23,689 nucleotides of DNA from Nitrososphaeraceae archaeon. GTDB lineage: Archaea; Thermoproteota; Nitrososphaeria; Nitrososphaerales; Nitrososphaeraceae. The notes under the pieces are model-generated. The model had not been told where the DNA came from, did no database searches, and saw only the letters and a list, made by a program, of their open reading frames with translations. Position numbers and translations under genes: made by a program. Shown piece after piece: positions 17,166 through 23,463 of this stretch (position 1 is its first letter; every line of letters starts with the position of its first letter). Location of the stretch: positions 1 through 23,689 of the forward strand of contig JAICQW010000005.1 in the NCBI GenBank assembly GCA_025937665.1, given 5' to 3'.

Positions 17166-17456
17166 ATGAATTATCTACCCTGGAGTCCTGTCATACCTTT
17201 TTTTCGTCAAATTATGAGTTTTGCTCATAATATAGATATGTTCAAATATTCCAATCTTGCGATAAAATGTGAATTTTTGTCTTTTGTACAACAAAAAGTA
17301 TTGGAAATAGTCCAAACTCTGAAACTCGCAAAAAAAACTAGCAGGGATGACTATATGACGCATCTCAGATTGGTACTACTGGGAATTGGCATAGTAGGCG
17401 GAATTGCTTTTGTCATTAAGTTAATTGCAGAATTTCTAACCTTTAATGGGGAGTAG
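17166..17456 (+). CDS. secE: protein translocase subunit SecE (Sec61 gamma)
   Basis: Small membrane subunit that clamps SecY in the archaeal translocon. The conserved block is V-Q-Q-K-V-L-E-I-V-Q-T-L-K-L-A-K-K, the amphipathic helix, then TSRDDYMTHL and a single membrane helix (about residues 68-92, rich in L, G and I). The 96-residue reading is longer than usual. Met17 (ATG 17214) or Met25 (ATG 17238, MFKYSNLAIKCE) would give the normal 70-80 residues, so the start is uncertain. It lies alone, not beside nusG or ribosomal L11 genes. Confidence 0.78.
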   Translation: MNYLPWSPVIPFFRQIMSFAHNIDMFKYSNLAIKCEFLSFVQQKVLEIVQTLKLAKKTSRDDYMTHLRLVLLGIGIVGGIAFVIKLIAEFLTFNGE

Positions 17457-17533
17457 AGGATTATTTTCATATATCAAATCGAATTTCGAATAAGATTAAT
17501 TTACTAGTCGTAGTAGTCCTTTAGGTAGCTGAA

Positions 17534-18562
17534 TTGCAAAAAATAATCGGAACTCTTGGATCTCACTGCTCACTTCAGGTGTTAAAGGGTGCAAAGGATG
17601 AAGGTTTTAAAACACTATTGATTACGGAGAAGAAGCGGTACCGTGTATACCAGAGATTTAATTTTATTGACCACATAATACTGGTTGACAATTTTAGAGA
17701 TATTCTCAAGTCAGATATTCAAAAAAGATTAGACCAATTAGGTTGTATTCTGATACCTCACGGTACTCTCGTTTCTACCTTGACTTCTGATGAAATAGAA
17801 AGTATTAACGTCCCTTTTTTTGGTAATAAGTTCATTTTAAGATGGGAGGCTGATAGAAATCTTAAACAAAAACTGATGGTAGAATCAAAACTGCAAGTAC
17901 CAAGAGAAATAAATTCAAAGAGTGAAATTAGAGATCTTTGCATTGTGAAGTTACACGGAGCTGCTGGAGGCAAGGGATATTTCCTTGCATCAGATCAAAG
18001 TGGTTTCGATGAGGGATTTCATAAACTCTTAAATGATGATGTGGTTACTAACGAAAATGAGCTTTACATTCAGGAATATGTGAAGGGAGTTCCAGTGTTT
18101 TTACATTTCTTTTATTCTCCAATCTCCGGAGAGATAGAGTTAATGGGCGTAGATAGAAGATACGAATCGGATATAGACGGTATTTCGCGAATTCCATCAA
18201 AGCATCAGCTAAATGTTGCAGCGGAACCTACTTACAATGTAGTAGGAAATATCCCGCTAGTTTTAAGGGAATCCCTTTTGGAGGGAGTATACCAAATGGG
18301 TGAAAATTTTGTTGAAGCTTCTGAAAGGCTTGTTCCTCCAGGTATCCCTGGACCATTTTGCCTGGAAGGAGTGTATGATAGGGATGCAAAATTCATTACT
18401 TTTGAATTTTCTGCAAGAATTGTTGCCGGGACCAATCTGTATGTATCTGGTTCACAGTATTCGGACCTTCTGTTTAAGAATAATATGAGTATGGGGAGAA
18501 GGATTGCATTAGAGATAAGAAACGCAATAAACAAAAGGAAACTTGATAAAGTCCTCACATAG
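17534..18562 (+). CDS. purP: formate-dependent FAICAR synthetase
   Basis: Formylates AICAR with formate and ATP, the archaeal folate-independent alternative to the PurH formyltransferase. It is an ATP-grasp enzyme with the PurP signatures SHCSLQVLKGAKDEGF (10-25), IPHGTLVSTL (74-83), PFFGNKFILRWEADR (94-108), the P-loop-like HGAAGGKGYF (141-150), IQEYVKGVPV, and a metal-binding acidic region FCLEGVYD ... FEFSARIVAGTN. 342 residues, normal. The start is TTG 17534 with an AGGT Shine-Dalgarno-like element 7 nt before it. Follows secE by 77 nt. It may be one of several PurP paralogues in the genome. Confidence 0.93.
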   Translation: MQKIIGTLGSHCSLQVLKGAKDEGFKTLLITEKKRYRVYQRFNFIDHIILVDNFRDILKSDIQKRLDQLGCILIPHGTLVSTLTSDEIESINVPFFGNKFILRWEADRNLKQKLMVESKLQVPREINSKSEIRDLCIVKLHGAAGGKGYFLASDQSGFDEGFHKLLNDDVVTNENELYIQEYVKGVPVFLHFFYSPISGEIELMGVDRRYESDIDGISRIPSKHQLNVAAEPTYNVVGNIPLVLRESLLEGVYQMGENFVEASERLVPPGIPGPFCLEGVYDRDAKFITFEFSARIVAGTNLYVSGSQYSDLLFKNNMSMGRRIALEIRNAINKRKLDKVLT

Positions 18563-18591
18563 GGACCTAAATCTTCCCGTTGGAATTGGGT

Positions 18592-19254
18592 TCATTTTTG
18601 AATAAGATCGATTGAATTAATCAAACCATATATTGGGTTTTTCAAAAAATGTTCCAAGCTTTTTTTATCGTTAATATCCATCATTATTACTTTTTCATTT
18701 ACAAGTGATACTGTAATAGGAACATCTTTCCATTCCAATACTCCATTAGTGTATATCTCCACCTTGCATTTAAAACCTGAAGAGTTGCCACTTTTACTTT
18801 TATACAAAATACCGAGTCTGTCTTTGATGTCGTGATCAACTGACTCATTTGATACCGGTCTGTAAACAATTGTATGAAAATGAATACCTCTTCCATCAAC
18901 CTCGATCATTGTAAAGTTGCTTTTGAAATAAGTCAAATTATCCTTTAACACGTCAATCCTCCATTTTCCTCCTAGAATATATTTGGAAGATGAATTGGTA
19001 TTGATGTCCTTGACAATTGGTTTTGTAGTATTTGACGCGTCATGCAAAAAAAGAATAGTATTGATCGTTCCTTCAGCGTTGAAAGACGAATTTGAAGTTT
19101 GATAAATAACATCGGACGCATTTGTCATAAAGGTTTGTCCATAAGCACTCGAATCAAAAAAATAATTTTCACCATAAGTAAAGATTTGAAGACAAATTAC
19201 AAATGAGATTAAATTAATAGTTGAAATAATAAGCAAGTTGTGACCACATAGCAT
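18592..19254 (-). CDS. secreted or membrane-anchored hypothetical protein
   Basis: 220 residues, no family recognised. A hydrophobic N-terminal segment (about residues 6-26, LLIISTINLISFVICLQIF) looks like a signal peptide or anchor. The mature part is rich in Asn, Ser and Thr with many N-x-S/T sequons, as in archaeal surface proteins that are N-glycosylated. It has strand-rich character (GGKWRIDVLKDNLTYFKSNF; GIHFHTIVYRP). Convergent with purP. Likely an extracytoplasmic protein of this lineage. Confidence 0.65.
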   Translation of the reverse strand: MLCGHNLLIISTINLISFVICLQIFTYGENYFFDSSAYGQTFMTNASDVIYQTSNSSFNAEGTINTILFLHDASNTTKPIVKDINTNSSSKYILGGKWRIDVLKDNLTYFKSNFTMIEVDGRGIHFHTIVYRPVSNESVDHDIKDRLGILYKSKSGNSSGFKCKVEIYTNGVLEWKDVPITVSLVNEKVIMMDINDKKSLEHFLKNPIYGLINSIDLIQK

Positions 19255-19329
19255 TACTCAAAATTAGAAATTTAACATAACTTAAATTTTACATTTCTAT
19301 TATCTAATAATTTAGAAATCCTTAATAGA

Positions 19330-19337
19330 TATTAAAC
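19330..19337 (+). promoter_or_regulatory. TATA-like box of the small secreted protein gene
   Basis: TATTAAAC centred about 25 nt before ATG 19358. Confidence 0.5.
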
Positions 19338-19357
19338 TATGTTGCCCTATCTCGAGT

Positions 19358-19564
19358 ATGAAACTTCTGAATATCTTTTTGCCTACTATTTCGGTAATCT
19401 TTGCTACCATGGTAACTGCTACGGTTTCTGGTAGTACGTCTGACGATTATTGTTACGATCATGAACTGGAGGATTCCATTTGTCATGAAACCCAAAGCTC
19501 GTGCCAAGTTGAGCGAAAAAATGACCTAATGGCAGAAGGTAAATGCTATAAGGCCATGATGTAG
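19358..19564 (+). CDS. small secreted cysteine-containing protein
   Basis: 68 residues. The N-terminus (KLLNIFLPTISVIFATMVTATVSG) is a typical signal peptide. The predicted mature about 44 residues hold four cysteines (YCYDHELEDSIC, SSCQVE, GKCYKAMM), enough for two disulfides. No family recognised. A TATA-like TATTAAAC (19330-19337) lies 25 nt before ATG 19358, a good sign that this short gene is real and leaderless. Six T residues (19569-19574) follow the stop. Confidence 0.6.
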   Translation: MKLLNIFLPTISVIFATMVTATVSGSTSDDYCYDHELEDSICHETQSSCQVERKNDLMAEGKCYKAMM

Positions 19565-19567
19565 AAA

Positions 19568-19627
19568 ATTTTTTATTATCTTTTGCGAATAAATATATCC
19601 ATCTCACCGGACTGATAGGAATACAAC
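19568..19627 (+). repeat. degenerate about 60-nt repeat, copy A
   Basis: Aligns with 21404-21462 over its whole length with a few 1-nt gaps, about 70-75% identical by eye. The best-kept core is CACCG(G/A)ACTGAT(A/G)GGA. Its origin is unknown: a decayed element or the tail of a duplicated gene. Confidence 0.4.
19569..19574 (+). terminator. T-run after the small secreted protein gene
   Basis: Six T residues 5 nt after the TAG stop; plausible archaeal stem-free terminator. It also lies at the start of the repeat copy at 19568. Confidence 0.3.
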
Positions 19628-19725
19628 GCGCAACCTTAGCGATCGTAGCTATGCATATCTCTCTTGATTGAATTATGTTGATAATTTGTTGTACATATCT
19701 AGTCGTCTAGTCAGACTATCAAGGT

Positions 19726-20428
19726 TTATTGTAATTTGATTATTTCATCCCATGTTCCAGTTGTCGAAAGCATATAGTATTTGCTTTGATCCGCTGACTC
19801 TAAGTGTATGATATCACCTGGCGTGATCTGAATATGAAATAATCTGTTCAGGAATTGCAGGAAACTTGGCCCTGCTACTATGCTCTTTGCTTCCTTTTTA
19901 AAGGGACTATCATAATACTCTTCAAAGTATCCGCTAGACCTAAACTACTAAGTTTTTCAACTAATTCAGACAATCAACAAATTGTGAATTCCTCTTGTAA
20001 ACCATAAGAATTGCCATTGTAAATCTCTCTCATTACATATAAGCTGCTATTCATATATAACACTTCTCTGTTGACATGCGATTGTCAATCATTGATATTG
20101 TACAGAGTATCGAATTTACGGAGTTTCGATTTGCGAGTTCCTCAGGTATGATATTACCAAGACTTATAAACGAATAAGTGATAATATACTTATTGTATAA
20201 CTCTTGTTCGATATGCGGTAATGACTTCAACAATCTAGTTAGCGGTGTTATTTATCTAAGTACAGTAAAGGGAAAACTAGAATTCTGTTCAGATAAATGC
20301 TGCAGAGATTTCCTAAAGAAGAATTTGTAGATCTGCACCTCTGGATTTAATACTTGTTTCTCTATGTTAGTATTATTCAACGTAAGATTGAACGAATAGG
20401 ATTGTCAATGAATTACGAGGATACTCAT
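19726..20428 (-). pseudogene. decayed gene of unknown family
   Basis: Coding-like segments lie end to end on the minus strand. From ATG 20428 one frame runs through Q-V-L-N-P-E-V-Q-I-Y-K-F-F-F with stops TGA (20405-20407) and TAA (20252-20254). It continues in the same frame through L-P-H-I-E-Q-E-L-Y-N-K-Y to TGA 20051-20053. A second frame begins at ATG 20054 (MNSSLYVMREIYNGNSYG) and meets TGA 19974-19976. It then reads LSELVEKLSSLGLA and needs a 1-nt correction near 19933. The third frame runs GYFEEYYDSPF ... PGDIIHLESAD ... TGTWDEIIKL to TAA 19726-19728. Three internal stops and two frame changes over about 230 codons indicate a dead gene. The last segment (about 65 codons) looks most protein-like. 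No family recognised. Confidence 0.5.
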
Positions 20429-20459
20429 TTTTTAGATCTGAAAAATAAGGCGAATAACC

Positions 20460-20467
20460 ATTAATAC
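20460..20467 (+). promoter_or_regulatory. TATA-like box before the 53-residue Cys-rich ORF
   Basis: ATTAATAC-type sequence centred about 26 nt upstream of GTG 20489, fitting a leaderless archaeal start. Confidence 0.4.
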
Positions 20468-20488
20468 CCGTGGACGTAATAAGATCTA

Positions 20489-20650
20489 GTGAATAAATCC
20501 CCAAAATGTATAGAACAACAACATGATATGTGTGACGGAAACATAATAGAAATGATCAATAACTCCAACGTAACAAGAATATGTGAATGTCAGTGTCATG
20601 ACAATATGTACAAACTAGTTAGTAGAATGCAGGCTGCAAATAATCAGTAG
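20489..20650 (+). CDS. 53-residue cysteine-rich small protein
   Basis: Begins GTG-AAT-AAA two codons after an in-frame stop and ends at TAG 20648-20650. Cysteines are at 7, 15, 32, 34 and 36, with His37: the tight group C-E-C-Q-C-H resembles a small metal site. No signal peptide or membrane segment. A TATA-like box is well placed upstream. No family recognised, and chance cannot be excluded for so short an ORF in a decaying region, but the Cys/His cluster and promoter spacing favour a real gene. Confidence 0.45.
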   Translation: MNKSPKCIEQQHDMCDGNIIEMINNSNVTRICECQCHDNMYKLVSRMQAANNQ

Positions 20651-20717
20651 TTTTCCCACCAGATTTTAATATTCAGGACATCTTTGTGATGTTTGAGCTG
20701 ATTTAGGCCTAACTCTT

Positions 20718-20837
20718 TTATTGTTTGTTGTTTATTGTCTTACAATTGTCGACAAGTGCCAAGAATATGCGCATGACTGGTGGGCTATTCATGAATTGGC
20801 CCATCAGTTTAATTCCATATTCTAAGATGATAGGCAA
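20718..20837 (-). CDS. possible 39-residue small protein or gene fragment
   Basis: TTG 20837 opens a short frame (LPIILEYGIKLMGQFMNSPP, then VMRIFLALVDNC to TAA 20718-20720). An AGGTGA element lies about 7 nt before the TTG and a TATAA about 24 nt upstream. The sequence is amphipathic and protein-like but short, and may be the surviving piece of a longer gene. It contains the hairpin at 20776-20808. Confidence 0.28.
   Translation of the reverse strand: MPIILEYGIKLMGQFMNSPPVMRIFLALVDNCKTINNKQ
20776..20808. repeat. 33-nt imperfect inverted repeat (hairpin)
   Basis: Arms ACTGGTGGGC and GCCCATCAGT pair 9 of 10 positions, plus a G-T and an A-T pair inside. The loop region contains ATTCATGAAT, itself a palindrome. 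It lies inside the possible 39-residue ORF. A further CCCACCAG at 20655-20662 can also pair with the left arm. Confidence 0.4.
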
Positions 20838-20986
20838 TTCTGGTCACCTTGAACCATTATAGTTTGTTGTCTAATGCATAAGTAACGCTACCAAATTAAA
20901 CTGGTGGCCATCTTGTATCACACCAATCAACCATCAACTTATTCCACAACAGTCATATGTTGTTATAATATTTGTAAATTAAATAA

Positions 20987-21000
20987 GTTACAATTGTAAC
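20987..21000. repeat. perfect 14-nt palindrome GTTACAATTGTAAC
   Basis: Self-complementary and directly abutting the terminator-like hairpin at 21001. It could be a protein-binding site or extend the folded RNA. Confidence 0.45.
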
Positions 21001-21022
21001 ATCCGATGGTCGGATTTTTTTT
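21001..21022 (+). terminator. stem-loop plus T8, terminator-like
   Basis: ATCCGA, loop TGG, TCGGAT, then eight T residues (21015-21022), the shape of an intrinsic terminator for plus-strand transcription. The nearest plus-strand ORF ends 350 nt upstream. The 20651-21000 stretch is otherwise empty on this strand, so an untranslated RNA or long 3' UTR may end here. Confidence 0.5.
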
Positions 21023-21064
21023 GCCGTTAACGCAAATGGCCCTAGTTCCTCCGGATATTTTTAT

Positions 21065-21268
21065 TTAAATCTCATAGATGATTAGCGCGGAATAATTCAC
21101 ATCTGAATTTTGCCTAGCGTCCTGCAAAAGTTTGGGTGTAGAAGAAAATTTTATGTCAATAAGTCTGAATGTACTACCATGCTGGTTTGTTATGTCTTCC
21201 ATAAATTTATCGATATTGTCTGTCACCGATGTTAGTCTATCTGATTCAAATCCTATTGTCTTTATCAT
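21065..21268 (-). CDS. small protein resembling the Cse60 family
   Basis: 67 residues. The pattern IDKFMEDI ... FRLIDIKFSS ... VNYSALIIYE follows the small Cse60-type family known from Bacillus sporulation loci and phages, where the end reads Y-S-A-M-I-I-Y-E. A Shine-Dalgarno-like GAGGT lies 4 nt before ATG 21268. It overlaps the stop region of a 21-codon ORF just upstream. Function is unknown in any organism I can name; the family likeness is by pattern only. Confidence 0.55.
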   Translation of the reverse strand: MIKTIGFESDRLTSVTDNIDKFMEDITNQHGSTFRLIDIKFSSTPKLLQDARQNSDVNYSALIIYEI

Positions 21269-21275
21269 GTCTACC

Positions 21276-21341
21276 TCATGTTTCTAATTGGCTAAATGCC
21301 TTATCTGTCTTACCCTTCCCTAACTTTTTAGAAAGGCCCAT
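21276..21341 (-). CDS. possible 21-residue basic upstream ORF
   Basis: ATG 21341 to TGA 21276-21278 encodes MGLSKKLGKGK-TDKAFSQLET. The TGA overlaps the GAGGT ribosome-binding sequence of the Cse60-like gene, which would couple the two. A TATAAT lies about 38 nt upstream. Too short for certainty; could be a leader peptide or a gene remnant. Confidence 0.3.
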   Translation of the reverse strand: MGLSKKLGKGKTDKAFSQLET

Positions 21342-21403
21342 TAAGGAGTATTATGGTAGTACTGGAAGACACATTATACCAAAACCCCGGGGTAATTCAG
21401 CAA

Positions 21404-21462
21404 ATTTTTACTATCGTTTTACGAATATTTGTTCCGTCGCACCGAACTGATGGGAGGACAAC
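21404..21462 (+). repeat. degenerate about 60-nt repeat, copy B
   Basis: Partner of 19568-19627 in the same orientation, about 1.8 kb apart. It lies in the 300-nt stretch 21269-21569, where I see nothing else except the short upstream ORF. Confidence 0.4.
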
Positions 21463-21569
21463 TAACCATCACTCGTAGGTTTGTTTTGTACATTTGGATT
21501 TAACCAGTGTATTGTAAGTTCCGTCAAGTGGGATTTGTTTGCTAGTAAGTAAATCTATCTTATTCACTA

Positions 21570-22145
21570 TCATGGGTATTGTCTGTCATATTCACCTGTT
21601 CCCGTAAGGGTATCGTTTTGTGTGTCATACGTTCCCTCCAACCGGAAATAGTAAGTTGGGTCATTCTCCTCAGAATTAGATTTTGACAAGTCGGGATATT
21701 CGTTGGAGCACTTGTATATTATGTGGTTGTTTTCTTGTTCAATGATATCTTTGACGCTATTTACGTAACAAGAGATTGACAATTCGTATCTCTCCACAAA
21801 TTTTTTCTGTAAGGGAGTAAGATCCTTGTTTGTCACATTGTCGTGAATGTAAAAATATAGCGTAGTATACAAACGAGGATCAGTATCCTCGGGGTCTGGA
21901 AGTACTACATACGAAGAATATCCATCATCTTCAATCTGACATTGATTTGAAGGGCAAACTTTCTCCCACACTTCTCCTGATAGTTGGAAGTTCTTAGTGA
22001 TAGGAGTTGTCCTCAAACCCTGCACCTCAAATACAAGATCGTTCTCTTGATTATTTTTCTCTTGTGAATACACAGGTGCATTTGTGTTGATTGTAACGAA
22101 AAACATTAGACTCGTCATTAGTACTCCTAAAATGAGAGTTTTCAT
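21570..22145 (-). CDS. secreted hypothetical protein
   Basis: 191 residues from ATG 22145, with a clear signal peptide (MKTLILGVLMTSLMFFVTIN, cleavage perhaps near YSQ-E). An upstream ATG at 22193 would add 16 basic residues. The downstream start is preferred because a TATA-like CTTTTTAAG (22170-22178) lies about 29 nt above it and the signal peptide then begins correctly. The mature part has four cysteines (two in CPSNQC, one in SISCYVN, one in YKCSNE) and ends in a strand-rich YYFRLEGTYDTQNDTLTGTG segment. No family recognised; likely extracytoplasmic. Confidence 0.65.
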   Translation of the reverse strand: MKTLILGVLMTSLMFFVTINTNAPVYSQEKNNQENDLVFEVQGLRTTPITKNFQLSGEVWEKVCPSNQCQIEDDGYSSYVVLPDPEDTDPRLYTTLYFYIHDNVTNKDLTPLQKKFVERYELSISCYVNSVKDIIEQENNHIIYKCSNEYPDLSKSNSEENDPTYYFRLEGTYDTQNDTLTGTGEYDRQYP

Positions 22146-22346
22146 TTTAAACCTGTATGTTGCGAGTTGCTTAAAAAGTCTTATTCGCCTCATCTAATGA
22201 TCTTCAACTATCATATTGAATAATCTAACAACATAATTTAATATCGTCGTGACAACTACTTTTACTTTGGATGATTCTTGCACAAATCGGGGGATTTGAA
22301 TTGAGGAATTCTAAATATAATTATACAGATACTGGTAATATCAAAA

Positions 22347-22355
22347 TTAATATAC
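22347..22355 (+). promoter_or_regulatory. TATA-like box of the beta-CASP gene
   Basis: TTAATATAC centred about 27 nt before ATG 22378, consistent with leaderless transcription. Confidence 0.45.
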
Positions 22356-22377
22356 TATCTTAAAATCAAAGAGACTG

Positions 22378-23409
22378 ATGTTCCAAGTTTCGGTTGACTA
22401 TTATGGGATAACGGTGGGCACCGAAGATAAGACTATTTATCTTGATCCGAATAAACAGCCTAATTCTGATTTCATTTTCATTTCCCATGCACATACTGAT
22501 CATCTATACAAGAGCGTTAAAGAGAACGGTAATAAGATCATCACCTCACAAATAACACACAAAATAGCAAAGCATAGAGGCTACAAATATGGGGATACAT
22601 ACGAGGAACATGATTTCAAATTATTGGATTCAGGACATATTCTCGGATCGAATGGACTCCTAATAGAAGACGAGTTGTATTACACAGGTGATATTTCCAC
22701 ACGAAAAAGAGCATTTATGAATCCTGCCGTTATTCCCAAGGTAAAAACCCTCATAATAGAGTCAACCTTTGGCCATCGTGATTATATTTTTCCAAAATTT
22801 GAGAGCACAATACATAGGGCCAATCTAATAATTTCTGAAATGTATCACCAGGGTATACCAGTAATCTTATTAGGATATACTTTAGGAAAAGCGCAGATTC
22901 TAACAAATGTATTTAGACATTGGAAACCATTAATCATTCACGATTCGATACACGAAATAAACAGGATTTATTCGGAATTTGGTATCGATATGGATAACTA
23001 TGTTACCTTCTCTGAGGCAGAAAAAAACAACATGTTGTCATCTCAAAATCCATGGTTAATGATTGCTCCTATGGAATCATGCAAAAATGGATTTCTAAAT
23101 TATATTAAGACAAAATATGGTGCACTATCAATTGGATTTAGTGGATGGTCTGTAAAATCTTATTACAAAAACGCAATGGGATTAGATCATTGTTTACCTC
23201 TGAGCGACCATTGCGATTACAACGATTTGATAGCAGTAGTAAAAAAATGCAATCCTGAAAAGGTATATACATTTCACGGATTTGCCGATGGATTTGCACG
23301 AGATCTATGTTCAATTGGTTTTGATGCAGATCCACTTGTTTACTCTAGAGGAAAAGCCCGTAAAACATCACTGAAACTTGACGCCTTTTTTGGTAAGTCA
23401 AGAACTTAA
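22378..23409 (+). CDS. metallo-beta-lactamase/beta-CASP exonuclease-like protein
   Basis: 343 residues of the RNA/DNA-processing beta-lactamase fold (COG1236-like). Metal motifs: His37-x-His39-x-Asp41-His42 (FISHAHTDH), His87 (LLDSGHILGS), Asp105 (YYTGDIST). Then IESTFGHRDYIFP, the beta-CASP-type FSGWSVK, SDHCDYNDL and YTFHGFADGFA supply the remaining ligands. Shorter than CPSF-like archaeal nucleases with KH domains, and closer in size to the ligase-associated exonuclease branch. No ligase is adjacent here, so RNA processing or DNA repair cannot be decided. Confidence 0.85.
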   Translation: MFQVSVDYYGITVGTEDKTIYLDPNKQPNSDFIFISHAHTDHLYKSVKENGNKIITSQITHKIAKHRGYKYGDTYEEHDFKLLDSGHILGSNGLLIEDELYYTGDISTRKRAFMNPAVIPKVKTLIIESTFGHRDYIFPKFESTIHRANLIISEMYHQGIPVILLGYTLGKAQILTNVFRHWKPLIIHDSIHEINRIYSEFGIDMDNYVTFSEAEKNNMLSSQNPWLMIAPMESCKNGFLNYIKTKYGALSIGFSGWSVKSYYKNAMGLDHCLPLSDHCDYNDLIAVVKKCNPEKVYTFHGFADGFARDLCSIGFDADPLVYSRGKARKTSLKLDAFFGKSRT

Positions 23410-23463
23410 TATCTGCTTAAATCTACATCCTTCAATTGAAGTATAGCGATCTGCTACCATGAA

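Noticed and set aside
17088..17237. 49-codon ORF (MSHLDCILANGLL...) overlapping the secE start region
   Set aside because: A GGAGTG element lies upstream, but more than 14 spare nt separate it from the ATG, the ORF overlaps secE in another frame, and the protein shows no recognisable feature.
19676..19735. Short direct repeat CTAGTC x2 near 19700
   Set aside because: Only 6 nt repeated twice with no regular spacing; no CRISPR-like or tandem array.
21235..21262. GATTCAAATCC at 21242, resembling a tRNA T-loop
   Set aside because: No acceptor, anticodon or D-arm can be paired around it, and it lies within the Cse60-like coding frame.
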